DNA from: Agaribacillus sp965228415
GTDB lineage: Bacteria; Bacteroidota; Bacteroidia; Cytophagales; Cyclobacteriaceae
DNA length: 64,000 nt
Reading direction: 5' to 3'
Assembly (NCBI GenBank): GCA_965228415.1
Contig: OZ245814.1
Coordinates: 1,240,001-1,304,000, forward strand
A program made the position numbers and the translations under genes. Shown here one piece after another: positions 26,073-35,231 of this stretch; the first letter of the stretch is position 1, and the number at the start of each line of letters is the position of its first letter. A model generated the notes under the pieces. That model ran no database searches, was not told the DNA's origin, and saw only the letters and a list, made by a program, of their open reading frames with translations.

Positions 26073-28076
26073 TCATCGACTTTCAAGCTTTGTATCTGAC
26101 GGTGTTTCCGGTTCCAGTTTGGCCGACCATAATCCACTATTCCAGTCGGAATAAAAGATATGTCCCTTGTGTAGCTGCGCTCCCCAAGTAAAAGGTGAGT
26201 TAGGAATATACCCTTCCGGATCACTTGGAAGAATAAAGGCAATTTCGCGTCCTTGCTTATACAGGTCCCCCATCAACTCTCCGCTAATATCTACCACTCT
26301 GACACCTCCGTTGTAAAATGCCACATACAGGGTTTCTCCATCTACCCAGTAATTATGAGATCCTGCACCCGGCACTTCAAACCTTGCTATTTCGCTTGGG
26401 TTTTTCAAGTCTGTAAAATCGATAAAATGTAAAAACCCGCCGGCAACATTCGGGCCGTTCACATTTAAGCCATATGGAAAAATCTCGTCCCCACCAATCA
26501 CGTAAAACTTCCCGGCTGACTTGCTTTTGAAAGGAAAAGTAGCATGATTGGCTCCACTGGGATAAGCATAGCTGGCAAATTGCACCGGGTTTTCAGGAGA
26601 TCCTCCGGCAATGCCGTTGCCAACATCCACCAGCTGAATACCATCGGACCAGTTGGAGGAATAGGCAATTCCATCGTCTACCCAAACGTCATGGATAGCG
26701 TGATGTGGTGTATCCAATTCAAACTTTCCTACGATAGACGGATTACCCGGATCTTTGATGTTGATCACGTAGTATTTTTGGCCCGCGCTCAAGGCATAAA
26801 CATGGTCTTTATATATAAACAAGTTATGCACGCCCCCCGTGAGGTTTTCAGTAAAAGTCGAAATTATCTGTACATCCCGTGGATTGGTCACATCTAAAAT
26901 AACGATACCATTTTTGCGATTTGAGGCTCCTTCACGGCTGATAACACATATCTTTCCATCTTCGGAGACCTTTACGTCATTGACTGTTCTGGCATCTACC
27001 TGTACACTATCAATTTTAGTGATATTGGCAGGGTTAGTAACGTCCCAGAAATAAGCGGTTCCATCGGCGCCCCAGGTACCGGTAACACCGTAATCTTTAC
27101 CATCTATTCCTTCCCATATCCAAAAATCCGAGGTATGCTTATCACCTACGATACCCTTGCCAATCAATTCTATTTTTCTTTTAACATTTCTTTTCTCAAT
27201 TTCCACCGCCTTTCTGGTGGCATATCCACCTGAGGAAGCAGTAATCGTATATAATCCCGCTTCGTCGGCCACAAATCTACCATCCTGCATGATCAGACCT
27301 GAGGCACTGGATGACACGTCATATGCCTGGCCCTCAAATGTGTACGTGATCAGGGCATCTTTCACCTCCTTACCATTTTTATCTATGGCGGTAGCCTTAA
27401 AACGGAGTACATCTCCGGTTCTGGCCTCATCCTTATCCGCTGTAAGGTTGATCGTGCGAACGGGATTTTCGGAAATATTCACATTCACTTTCCCCGATAT
27501 TCCCTCGATGGAGGCGGTTATTGCCACTTTTCCAGGTTTTAACGCCGTCAGGTTATAAAATTTGTCTATTACCGCAATCTTCCGATCCGAACTCGACACA
27601 ACTGCACTCAGGTCTTCTCTCTTCATGTTCAGTTCATCAAATATGCTTATATCTAAAGGTATGGTGCTGCCGGCGTAAATCTTATCGGGTACGTCCTTAA
27701 TTTCAACCTTGGCCAAAGGAGGAAAATTGATCTTTATGGACACGTCTTTTCTCAGGAACTTGCCATCCGGATCAGGACTGATAATAATGATATTATGAAT
27801 ACCCGGCTTGTGGCTTTTTAATACCCCCATCGAATCAATCTCAAACGCCTTACCATCGCTGGAATAATACATTATCTTTCTATCTTCAATTTTGTGGCCA
27901 TCTCCATCAACCACAAAAGCGCTGATAGTTTTGGTCTCATTTACATTCATGGTTAAGTCCTTCGTCGCTATTTTGATTTCAATATTTTCCTGCGCCAGCA
28001 GCCTGGCGCCTAACGGAAATAAAGACAGGATTGAAAGCAGGGAAGTGTGAAGGATCAATGGTCTTAAATATTTCAT
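26073..28076 (-). CDS. Secreted LVIVD-repeat propeller protein with N-terminal Ig-like domains
   Basis: Start at ATG 28076 (MKYLRPLILH), 667 residues; the frame is open to 28097. Signal peptide ends near LLAQEN. Residues about 30-310 look like three bacterial Ig-like (Big-2 type) domains: ITTKDLTMNVNETKTI-like opening, VFDELNMKRED, and VRTINLTADKDEARTGDVL. The C-terminal half holds LVIVD-type repeats: GIVILDVTNPRDVQII, YYVINIKDPGNPSIVGKF, IQLVDVGNG, LHFIDFTDLKNPSEIARF and VRVVDISGEL. Propellers of this kind are surface or periplasmic proteins of unknown role. It is the upstream partner of the His/Met-rich propeller gene. Confidence 0.85.
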   Translation of the reverse strand: MKYLRPLILHTSLLSILSLFPLGARLLAQENIEIKIATKDLTMNVNETKTISAFVVDGDGHKIEDRKIMYYSSDGKAFEIDSMGVLKSHKPGIHNIIIISPDPDGKFLRKDVSIKINFPPLAKVEIKDVPDKIYAGSTIPLDISIFDELNMKREDLSAVVSSSDRKIAVIDKFYNLTALKPGKVAITASIEGISGKVNVNISENPVRTINLTADKDEARTGDVLRFKATAIDKNGKEVKDALITYTFEGQAYDVSSSASGLIMQDGRFVADEAGLYTITASSGGYATRKAVEIEKRNVKRKIELIGKGIVGDKHTSDFWIWEGIDGKDYGVTGTWGADGTAYFWDVTNPANITKIDSVQVDARTVNDVKVSEDGKICVISREGASNRKNGIVILDVTNPRDVQIISTFTENLTGGVHNLFIYKDHVYALSAGQKYYVINIKDPGNPSIVGKFELDTPHHAIHDVWVDDGIAYSSNWSDGIQLVDVGNGIAGGSPENPVQFASYAYPSGANHATFPFKSKSAGKFYVIGGDEIFPYGLNVNGPNVAGGFLHFIDFTDLKNPSEIARFEVPGAGSHNYWVDGETLYVAFYNGGVRVVDISGELMGDLYKQGREIAFILPSDPEGYIPNSPFTWGAQLHKGHIFYSDWNSGLWSAKLEPETPSDTKLESR

Positions 28077-28247
28077 TGGGTTACAGTTTATGGTCATCCT
28101 AAAAATACAAAATGCTATGATTTATTTGTTATAGTTCACACAAAAAGACTGTTGTCTGGCCATAACTACTGATGACCAAAATCAATATTCATACTACAGT
28201 GTAAAAGGAGATATCATTTTCCAAGAAAATGCCAACCGCGAAGCTCG

Positions 28248-29063
28248 CTAAAAATCAAACAAGCTTCTTAATTTTTCCCGGTAATTACGGCTGATTTTCA
28301 GTTTTTCTCCGGTCACGAGGGTAACGATGTATTCATTGTTAAAATGTGGTGTCAAATCCCGTATAAAGCTGATATTGACCAGGCTTGATTTGTGGATACG
28401 CAAAAACCTGTCGTCGGGTAAGAGTGCATCCATTTTTTTCAGGCTTTCGCGAACAAGGTAAAACTTACCTTTTACATGCACTTTGATATAATAGTCAAAT
28501 GCCTGTATCCAAATAATATCATCCAGTGGAAGGAAATGTATTTTGCCATCAGATTTGATGACCAGGCGGTTATTAAAAACCCTGTTATTTTTATTTTGGT
28601 CGTCAATCACCCTGTTATCAGCGTTGTCCTGCACTTTGTCTTCATAAAAAGCCAATAGATTTACCAACTGTTCTTTTACCTGACGGGGATTTGTTCCTTT
28701 CAAAAAGTCCTTGGCGTAATGGAGCGCCTGGTAAAACCTTTCATCGGTAAAAGGTTTTAACAAATAATCCATGGCATGGATTTCAAAAGCTTTCAAAGAA
28801 TATTGGTCATAGGCTGTAATAAAAATAACAATTGGCAATTTTTCAGGGGCAATGCTGTTTAACACTTCAAAACCATTGACACCTGGCATTTGAATATCCA
28901 AAAAAACCAGGTCAGGACTATTTTCATTGATGAACTGAATGGCTTCGACGCCATTTTTACAGGTACCCACAACTTCTATATCAGCATCTTTTTGCAGCAG
29001 GAAATTCACCCCATCCCGCGCTTCCTTCTCATCGTCAACGATAAGTACACTTATTTTTTTCAC
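28248..29063 (-). CDS. LytTR-family response regulator (LytR type)
   Basis: 271 residues. Receiver domain with VDDEKEA (9-15), phospho-acceptor Asp56 in LVFLDIQMPGVNG, Thr in FITAYDQ and Lys in LLKPFT. A linker with DNADNRVIDD leads to a LytTR DNA-binding domain (about 165-270): DDIIWIQAFDYYIKVHV, FLRIHKSSLVN and the end LKISRNYREKLRSLF. It overlaps the upstream LytS-type kinase gene by 4 bp, a classical two-component pair. The FtsX operon lies directly upstream of the pair on the same strand (30294 onward), so regulation of those genes is possible but not shown. Confidence 0.93.
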   Translation of the reverse strand: MKKISVLIVDDEKEARDGVNFLLQKDADIEVVGTCKNGVEAIQFINENSPDLVFLDIQMPGVNGFEVLNSIAPEKLPIVIFITAYDQYSLKAFEIHAMDYLLKPFTDERFYQALHYAKDFLKGTNPRQVKEQLVNLLAFYEDKVQDNADNRVIDDQNKNNRVFNNRLVIKSDGKIHFLPLDDIIWIQAFDYYIKVHVKGKFYLVRESLKKMDALLPDDRFLRIHKSSLVNISFIRDLTPHFNNEYIVTLVTGEKLKISRNYREKLRSLFDF

Positions 29064-30169
29064 AGCTTTAATTTTCTGAATGGTAAAATAATTTTAAATA
29101 CTACCCCTCCGTTTTGTTCCTTCACCAAAAACTTAAATTTCCCGTGATACAGCTGTTTCAGGCGATGGGTTGTATTGACGATTCCGATGCCTTTGCTGTT
29201 ACTTAAATCCCAACCCTGAGGAAGGGTGGAGCCGGAATTATATACTGATAATGTAACATGCTGATCTTCCCGCAAAATAGCTATTTCGATCAATGCGTCA
29301 TTTATGCTTCTGGATACCCCGTGTTTAAATGCATTTTCAACAATGGGTTGAAGTAATAAATTCGGTATCATGCACTGCAATGCTTCTTCATCGATGTTAA
29401 AGTTAATCTTCAACCGGTCCTGAAACCTGATAGATTCGATTTTGAGATATTTTTTTATCAGATCCAGCTCCTCCTCTATGGTTATGTATTGCTTCTTTTC
29501 TTTGCCTAAAGAATTTCTAAGCATATCACTTAAGCCCGACAACATATTTACCGCCTCCCTGTTGTTATTTCTCCTTACCATCATGGCAATAGTGTTTAAG
29601 GCATTAAACAAAAAATGGGGTTTTAATTGCATTTTGAGCGTCTGCAGCTGTGATGTTACCAGCCGGGACTCCAGCTGTACCGCCAGATCCTGTTGATTAC
29701 GGTAACGGTTAAAAAAATCCAGGGCAATCAATATAACTACGCCAACCCAATAAAATGCCATCGCATCAACGGCACTTAAAAAGTCGGTCTTCCAGAACAT
29801 AAGCAGGGAATTCCAGTCGTACGTTTCCGGCAGCTTAAATAATCTTTCCAGCAACAGTATACTAATGCTGGTCAGGATGAAATGCGCAAATCCAAAAATA
29901 ATGCTGGCTACAAAATGCGTGGCCAAAGCACGCTTTTTGGAATAACTCCTGACCTGTAAAAAGACATTGACGATGGAAAAGCTCAGGAGCCAAAAACTCA
30001 AAAAATAAGCAACCGGCCAGCGAATAATGCTATCCCAGTTGAAATGTTGATTTGAAATCCGGGCACCGGCAACATCGCGTAAAAGCACAACCAGGCAGAT
30101 CAAAAGGCAAAAGCCAAATTGATACCAGTAAAAATATTTATAGTGAAATATTCTGCGGCTTTCAAGCAT
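29060..30169 (-). CDS. LytS-type sensor histidine kinase (His_kinase family)
   Basis: 369 residues. Four membrane segments within residues 15-150 form a sensor without a periplasmic domain, followed by a short coiled coil and a His_kinase domain with LQLKPHFLFNALNTI-type motif (LKMQLKPHFLFNA, His185), then a HATPase with PNLLLQPIVENAFKHG and a degenerate G1 box: the usual DNG is YNSGST. The G2-like segment SKGIGIVNTTHRLKQLY is present. Partner is the overlapping LytTR regulator. A TATTTTTG promoter element lies just upstream. As in many LytS kinases of Bacteroidota, the stimulus is unknown. Confidence 0.93.
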   Translation of the reverse strand: MLESRRIFHYKYFYWYQFGFCLLICLVVLLRDVAGARISNQHFNWDSIIRWPVAYFLSFWLLSFSIVNVFLQVRSYSKKRALATHFVASIIFGFAHFILTSISILLLERLFKLPETYDWNSLLMFWKTDFLSAVDAMAFYWVGVVILIALDFFNRYRNQQDLAVQLESRLVTSQLQTLKMQLKPHFLFNALNTIAMMVRRNNNREAVNMLSGLSDMLRNSLGKEKKQYITIEEELDLIKKYLKIESIRFQDRLKINFNIDEEALQCMIPNLLLQPIVENAFKHGVSRSINDALIEIAILREDQHVTLSVYNSGSTLPQGWDLSNSKGIGIVNTTHRLKQLYHGKFKFLVKEQNGGVVFKIILPFRKLKL

Positions 30170-30191
30170 TGCAGGATAAGATGATTCAATC

Positions 30192-30199
30192 CAAAAATA
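30192..30199 (-). promoter_or_regulatory. -7 promoter element TATTTTTG of the LytS/LytR operon
   Basis: Exact TAnnTTTG match on the minus strand 23 bp before the LytS start codon, predicting a leader of about 16 nt. A TTG lies upstream but at too short a spacing (12 bp). Confidence 0.45.
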
Positions 30200-30293
30200 G
30201 TCATTATTTCACAATTGTAAACCGGTACCAGAAGCTTCCCCTGATATAAACCCTTGCCCGGCATAGCAGTTTATTTTGGAGGATGATTATCAG

Positions 30294-32705
30294 CTATTCA
30301 TAACGTATGGATTTTACAGGGTCGGTCAAGGCTGCCTTTATACTGTTGTAAGCGATGGTTATAACAATTACTACACCCATAACAAACGGTGGAATCACAA
30401 AAAGCCACCATGATAATTCAACGTGAACCACAAAGTTGATGAGCCATAATTTCATCGACCAGTAAGCGACCGGCAATCCAATGACAGTGGCAATCAGGAT
30501 TAGAAAAAAATATTCCTTCGACAACAAACCTAAAATATTGGTGGCAGAAGCGCCCAGTACTTTCCTGATGCCTATTTCTTTTGTTCTTTGTAAAACGTTG
30601 ATAAGTGATAAGGCAAAAATACCTAACGATGCCACCAGAATGGCCAGCAATGCAAAAAAATTAAAGAGCTTGCCAAATAAAACATCCGGGACATATTGTT
30701 TCTGATAAAAATCATCCAGGAAAAAGTACTCAAAGGGGCTATCAGGGAACATATTTTTGAAAGTTGCTTTGACCTCTTTAATAACATTGTCTGCCCCGGT
30801 ACCATTGATATTAATGGCAAAATAATTCAGCATACTTGACGAATATCTGAAGACCACGGGTTGAATGGTCTTTTTTAAGCTCTCCTGGTAATAATTATCC
30901 ACCACACCAACAATTTCAGAAGTCATTCCCTCAGTAGTTACAGTGTGCCCGATAGCATTGCCGGGAGTGGTGAAACCTAATACATCAGCGGCCTTCCTGT
31001 TGATTATTACAGCACTTTCATAGGTATCTGTTTCCCGCTTAAAAGCCCGACCGTGAAGGAGGTTAATTCCAAATACGCTAAAGTAGTTATCATCTACCGG
31101 AAGTATAGATGGGTTATTCAATATGCTACCACTATTACTTTCAAAAGTTGCTGCTCGCCAATAAATCTCATTACCCGGAATTTCATTCAGAGAAGCTACT
31201 TTTTCCACAGAACCGACACGTAGCAATTCCTTTTTGAACGCATCCGACCGGGCGGCGTGATCCTCAGGATTCAGGCGGGGCGATTTGATAATCAATTGAT
31301 TATGAAGATTAATGCCGAGGTCAAAATCTCTGATAAATTGTAATTGAAGATAGATTGTTAAAGTACCGAGGATCAGTATCAGGGAAATCGAAAATTGAAT
31401 AACAACCAATACCTTTTTAAGTAATATCCCTTTGATCTTTAAATTTTCGGTGCCCCGCATCATATTGGTGGGCTTGAATGAGGACAAAACCATCGCCGGA
31501 TACAATCCTGAGATGAAGGTACTTAATGCTACAAACACCCCAAAATATGGCCAATAGCTTAATATTGCTCCCTGCATTGGCGGTAACCGGAAATAATCTG
31601 CCAGGTTTGTATATAGGGATTGCACCAATGTAAAGGCTACCAAAAAGCTAAGAATATTAATGATCAGGGATTCGCACATAAATTGTGGGATCAGTTGCGC
31701 CTGTCTGGCGCCGTTCACCTTTCTGATGCCCACCTCCCTGGAGCGCCGTGTGGATTGAGAAGTGGCCAGATTAATAAAGTTAACATAGGCAATCAGCAAG
31801 ATAAAAAATGCGATGACACTTAACAGATAGACGATTTTTTTATTGCCCCCTCGTGCAAACTCGTACTGATAACCGGCGTCAATATAAATATCCTCCACCG
31901 GCTGCAATACAAATTCCCATTCGACCTGCATGCCGTCCAGCTTCTCCCCGATTCTGTCCTGCACCAATAATTGCAGTTGCCTTTTTATGTGTGATGGTGA
32001 GACATCCTTTGCTGTTTTGATATAGGTATATAGATTATTCCAATCCCAGGAATCATCAATTTGTTTGTTAATGAATTGATGAATGGTGGCATAAGATATT
32101 AAGACATTCGGCCTCAAATGCGAATGTACATCCTGATCCTTAAAAACGCCCCTGACCATAAAATCCGATGAACCATCCAAATTACCACTGTTAATATTGA
32201 TAAACTGATTGATGGGATCACGTTCCCCAAATAAAAGATTGGCCATGGAAGCTGAAATTACCACTGACATCGGTTCTCGTAGTGATTCCTTACCCGCTCC
32301 AAGCGTCATCTCATAGCTTAATACATCAAAATGCTCAGGATCCGTAACCAAAATGTTTTTTTCCCGGATACTTTTTTCCTCACATGATATAATACCCTCT
32401 CCAAAAATAACTACCCGTGTAAAATCCATTACACCTGGAATTTCGTTTTTCATCAGTTTGCCAATGGCAGGAGGTGTTCGCGAATCTTTCGTAATAACCT
32501 CTCCATCCTTTTTGGTCACTAAGTTGACCCGGTACAACCGGTCATAAGCTTCGTGGAAGTTATCATAACCCAGTTCGTATTGAACATAGCTAAAAATCAC
32601 GTAGAATGTTGCCATACCAACTGACAAACCGATAATATTTACCAGAGAAAACGTTCTGTATTTCCAGGTATTTCTAAGGGCTATTTTTAAATAATTTAAC
32701 CACAT
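30294..32705 (-). CDS. FtsX-type ABC transporter permease, third of three
   Basis: 803 residues with the MacB/FtsX architecture in duplicate: an N-terminal helix (RTFSLVNIIGLSVGMATF), a large periplasmic MacB_PCD domain, three helices, then a second helix, periplasmic domain and three helices ending near KSIRYE. About eight membrane segments in all. The signature TKEIGIRKVLGAS and SREVGIRKVNGAR coupling segments (EIGIRKVxGA) are present, showing contact with an ABC ATPase. No ATPase gene is nearby. The start lies 7 bp after the upstream permease stop (32713). Members move lipids, peptides or antibiotics or act in sensing; the substrate here is unknown. Confidence 0.93.
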   Translation of the reverse strand: MWLNYLKIALRNTWKYRTFSLVNIIGLSVGMATFYVIFSYVQYELGYDNFHEAYDRLYRVNLVTKKDGEVITKDSRTPPAIGKLMKNEIPGVMDFTRVVIFGEGIISCEEKSIREKNILVTDPEHFDVLSYEMTLGAGKESLREPMSVVISASMANLLFGERDPINQFININSGNLDGSSDFMVRGVFKDQDVHSHLRPNVLISYATIHQFINKQIDDSWDWNNLYTYIKTAKDVSPSHIKRQLQLLVQDRIGEKLDGMQVEWEFVLQPVEDIYIDAGYQYEFARGGNKKIVYLLSVIAFFILLIAYVNFINLATSQSTRRSREVGIRKVNGARQAQLIPQFMCESLIINILSFLVAFTLVQSLYTNLADYFRLPPMQGAILSYWPYFGVFVALSTFISGLYPAMVLSSFKPTNMMRGTENLKIKGILLKKVLVVIQFSISLILILGTLTIYLQLQFIRDFDLGINLHNQLIIKSPRLNPEDHAARSDAFKKELLRVGSVEKVASLNEIPGNEIYWRAATFESNSGSILNNPSILPVDDNYFSVFGINLLHGRAFKRETDTYESAVIINRKAADVLGFTTPGNAIGHTVTTEGMTSEIVGVVDNYYQESLKKTIQPVVFRYSSSMLNYFAININGTGADNVIKEVKATFKNMFPDSPFEYFFLDDFYQKQYVPDVLFGKLFNFFALLAILVASLGIFALSLINVLQRTKEIGIRKVLGASATNILGLLSKEYFFLILIATVIGLPVAYWSMKLWLINFVVHVELSWWLFVIPPFVMGVVIVITIAYNSIKAALTDPVKSIRYE

Positions 32706-32712
32706 AACTGTA

Positions 32713-35166
32713 TTATTCTTGCCGTAAAGCTTTTATCGGATTACTGTTAGCCGCTCTGAAAATTTGTATACTGATGCTGAAAAAAGCGATCGTCAGAATT
32801 ATCAGAATCGGCAACACAAATACCCACCACGATGGGCTCATTTTATAGGTATAGTTGTCCAGCCAGTTACTTATCCCGAAATAAGCCAACGGAATAGCAA
32901 TAAGACTGGCGATAATAATCAATTTCATAAAATTTACAGACAGGATGCCCACAATATTTGGCACGGTGGCGCCTAACACTTTTCGAATGCCTATTTCCTT
33001 ATTTTTTTGCAGAATGGTAAATGAAGATAAGCCAAATAAGCCTAAGCAAGCCACCAGTATTGCCAGTGAGGTAAACAAACTTAATACGCTGCTAAATCTA
33101 TTTTCTCCCTGATATTGCCGGTTGTATCTTTCCTTTAAAAAGAAATAATCAAAACTGTTGCCGGGATAAAATTTTTCATAAACGGATTCTACATGGCTCA
33201 GGGTATTGGCAATATCATTGTTGCTTATTTTTAAAGAGACATAATTTCTATTGCCGTAAGCTGGTAAAAATATAATTGCCTCAAGCGGGTTATGTAAAGA
33301 CTCCTGATGAAAATTATTAATAACACCCACAACGTTCCACTCCCGTCCGAAAATACTGACTTCTTGGTTGATGGCATCTTCAGGACTGGCGAAACCCAAT
33401 AACCTGATCAATGCATCGTTGACTATTACGGTGTTAAGCCGCCCAAAGTCGGAATTATGATCTTGAGGCCTAAAATTCCGGCCGGCCAACAGTTTTAGTT
33501 TATAAGTATTCAAAAAATCAAAATCGATATTATACAGACTAGCCGCAAATTGCTGCTCACCATTTACACCCGGCCTCCTGACATTAAAAGTTCTTCCCAG
33601 ACGTTGACCTGGCAATCTATTGGAGGTGGCCACGGTTTTGATTGCGGCATGTTTTCTCAGCTCTTCTTTAAAGGTGTTGGTATTATCTATAAAAGTAGAA
33701 TCGAAACTGGTTAGCCCCGGTCCCTGAATCACCACTATGCGATCCATGTTAATCCCAAGATCCCTGTCCTGGATAAATTGTAGTTGCTTGAAAACCGCCA
33801 AAGTACCTGAAATCAAGCCCACCGAAGCAACAAATTGAAATACAACCAACACCCTACGGATCAAATTTCCGGTTGAAGATCGTTGAAACCTCTCTTTTAA
33901 TATGGTTACAGGACGGTAAGAGGACAAAACAAAAGCCGGATAAAACCCGGAAAGAAACATGCCGACCAGGAAAATACCTGTAAATACAACAAGTAATGAA
34001 ATTAGAGTAAAATCACTATACAACAGTTTCAAAAGAGAAAGGTCCTGATCAACGAGCTGATTAAAAAAGGGTTGAATGATTTGTACTAAGGTAATTGCCA
34101 ACAAGAAGGCAGTCATATTGATCACAAGCGACTCGGTAAGAAACTGAAAAACCAACTGTCTCCTATAGGCACCCACCACCTTTCTCAAACCTACCTCCCT
34201 GGCTCTTTCCAAAGCTTTGGAGGTGGTCAAATTGATGTAATTAATCCAGGCAATGACCAAAATGAACAGCGCTACATAAAACAGGGTCCAAACGGTCTGT
34301 CCATTGGCTACCTTCGCAATATCATATTCATAGTTTGAAAAAAGATGTGTATTCTTAAGTGGCTGCAAAACGAATTTCTCATCGCTTCCGGACACTTCAT
34401 TGCCTTTAAAATATTGCCGGCTAAAATCGATGAACTTGTGCTCAAGGGCCTTTATATTGGTCTCCGGCTTTAAGACCAAATAGTGCCTGAAATCAGACCA
34501 TTGCCAACTATCATCCGCATCCCCGTCCGTATATTTAATCAAGGTTGTATAAGAATATAAAAGATCAAAATCTATATGTGAATTCCGAGGGATATCTTCA
34601 AAAACGCCTGTAATTGTGAAAAGGTCGGGCTGTAATCCCAGTTGAATGGTTGTACCCAATAATTTCTGATAGTTTCCATCGGTAATATTAAAATGTTTCC
34701 TGGCAAGGGAGGCAGAAATTACAGTAGTGTTAGGTTTGTTCAATACGCTTTCCCTGTCTCCCGCCAATAAAGGAAAACTAAAAACCTTCAGAAAATGCTT
34801 ATCAACTATCAGACTCCTGTCAACGGGAAAAACATTTTCACCTTTTTTAATATTCATTCGGCTAAGTGGTGTGAGCCTGGTATATGCTTCAATTTCAGGA
34901 TAATCTTTATACATGGTGGGACCTATTGTAGGGTAGGTAATCGGCCCATGTTGGATCTGTTTTCCATTTTGGTAACGGTAATTGATCACCCGGTAAATTT
35001 GATCGTGATTATCATGAAACCTGTCAAAGCTTAATTCAAAATTTACATACTGCAAAATCAGCATACAGGTAGCCATGCCAATTGACAGTCCTATAATATT
35101 GATCAAGGAGAAAACTTTATTTTTTCTAAGATTTCTAAAGGCGGTTTTAAGATAGTTTCTGATCAT
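32713..35166 (-). CDS. FtsX-type ABC transporter permease, second of three
   Basis: 817 residues, the same duplicated FtsX layout: KVFSLINIIGLSIGMATC near the N-terminus, MacB-type periplasmic domain, three helices, second half with a helix (VFQFVASVGLISGTLAV), periplasmic domain and three helices ending NPIKALRQE. Coupling motifs are AREVGLRKVVGAY and NKEIGIRKVLGAT. The paralogs on each side resemble it throughout, so the three arose by tandem duplication. Gaps are 65 bp to the upstream gene and 7 bp to the downstream one, fitting one operon. No ATPase subunit is encoded in the neighbourhood. Confidence 0.93.
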   Translation of the reverse strand: MIRNYLKTAFRNLRKNKVFSLINIIGLSIGMATCMLILQYVNFELSFDRFHDNHDQIYRVINYRYQNGKQIQHGPITYPTIGPTMYKDYPEIEAYTRLTPLSRMNIKKGENVFPVDRSLIVDKHFLKVFSFPLLAGDRESVLNKPNTTVISASLARKHFNITDGNYQKLLGTTIQLGLQPDLFTITGVFEDIPRNSHIDFDLLYSYTTLIKYTDGDADDSWQWSDFRHYLVLKPETNIKALEHKFIDFSRQYFKGNEVSGSDEKFVLQPLKNTHLFSNYEYDIAKVANGQTVWTLFYVALFILVIAWINYINLTTSKALERAREVGLRKVVGAYRRQLVFQFLTESLVINMTAFLLAITLVQIIQPFFNQLVDQDLSLLKLLYSDFTLISLLVVFTGIFLVGMFLSGFYPAFVLSSYRPVTILKERFQRSSTGNLIRRVLVVFQFVASVGLISGTLAVFKQLQFIQDRDLGINMDRIVVIQGPGLTSFDSTFIDNTNTFKEELRKHAAIKTVATSNRLPGQRLGRTFNVRRPGVNGEQQFAASLYNIDFDFLNTYKLKLLAGRNFRPQDHNSDFGRLNTVIVNDALIRLLGFASPEDAINQEVSIFGREWNVVGVINNFHQESLHNPLEAIIFLPAYGNRNYVSLKISNNDIANTLSHVESVYEKFYPGNSFDYFFLKERYNRQYQGENRFSSVLSLFTSLAILVACLGLFGLSSFTILQKNKEIGIRKVLGATVPNIVGILSVNFMKLIIIASLIAIPLAYFGISNWLDNYTYKMSPSWWVFVLPILIILTIAFFSISIQIFRAANSNPIKALRQE

Positions 35167-35231
35167 GGTATTAAGTATTCCAGGTATGAAAAGGATTTAG
35201 TTGAATACAAATAAATTATCATAGACAAATT

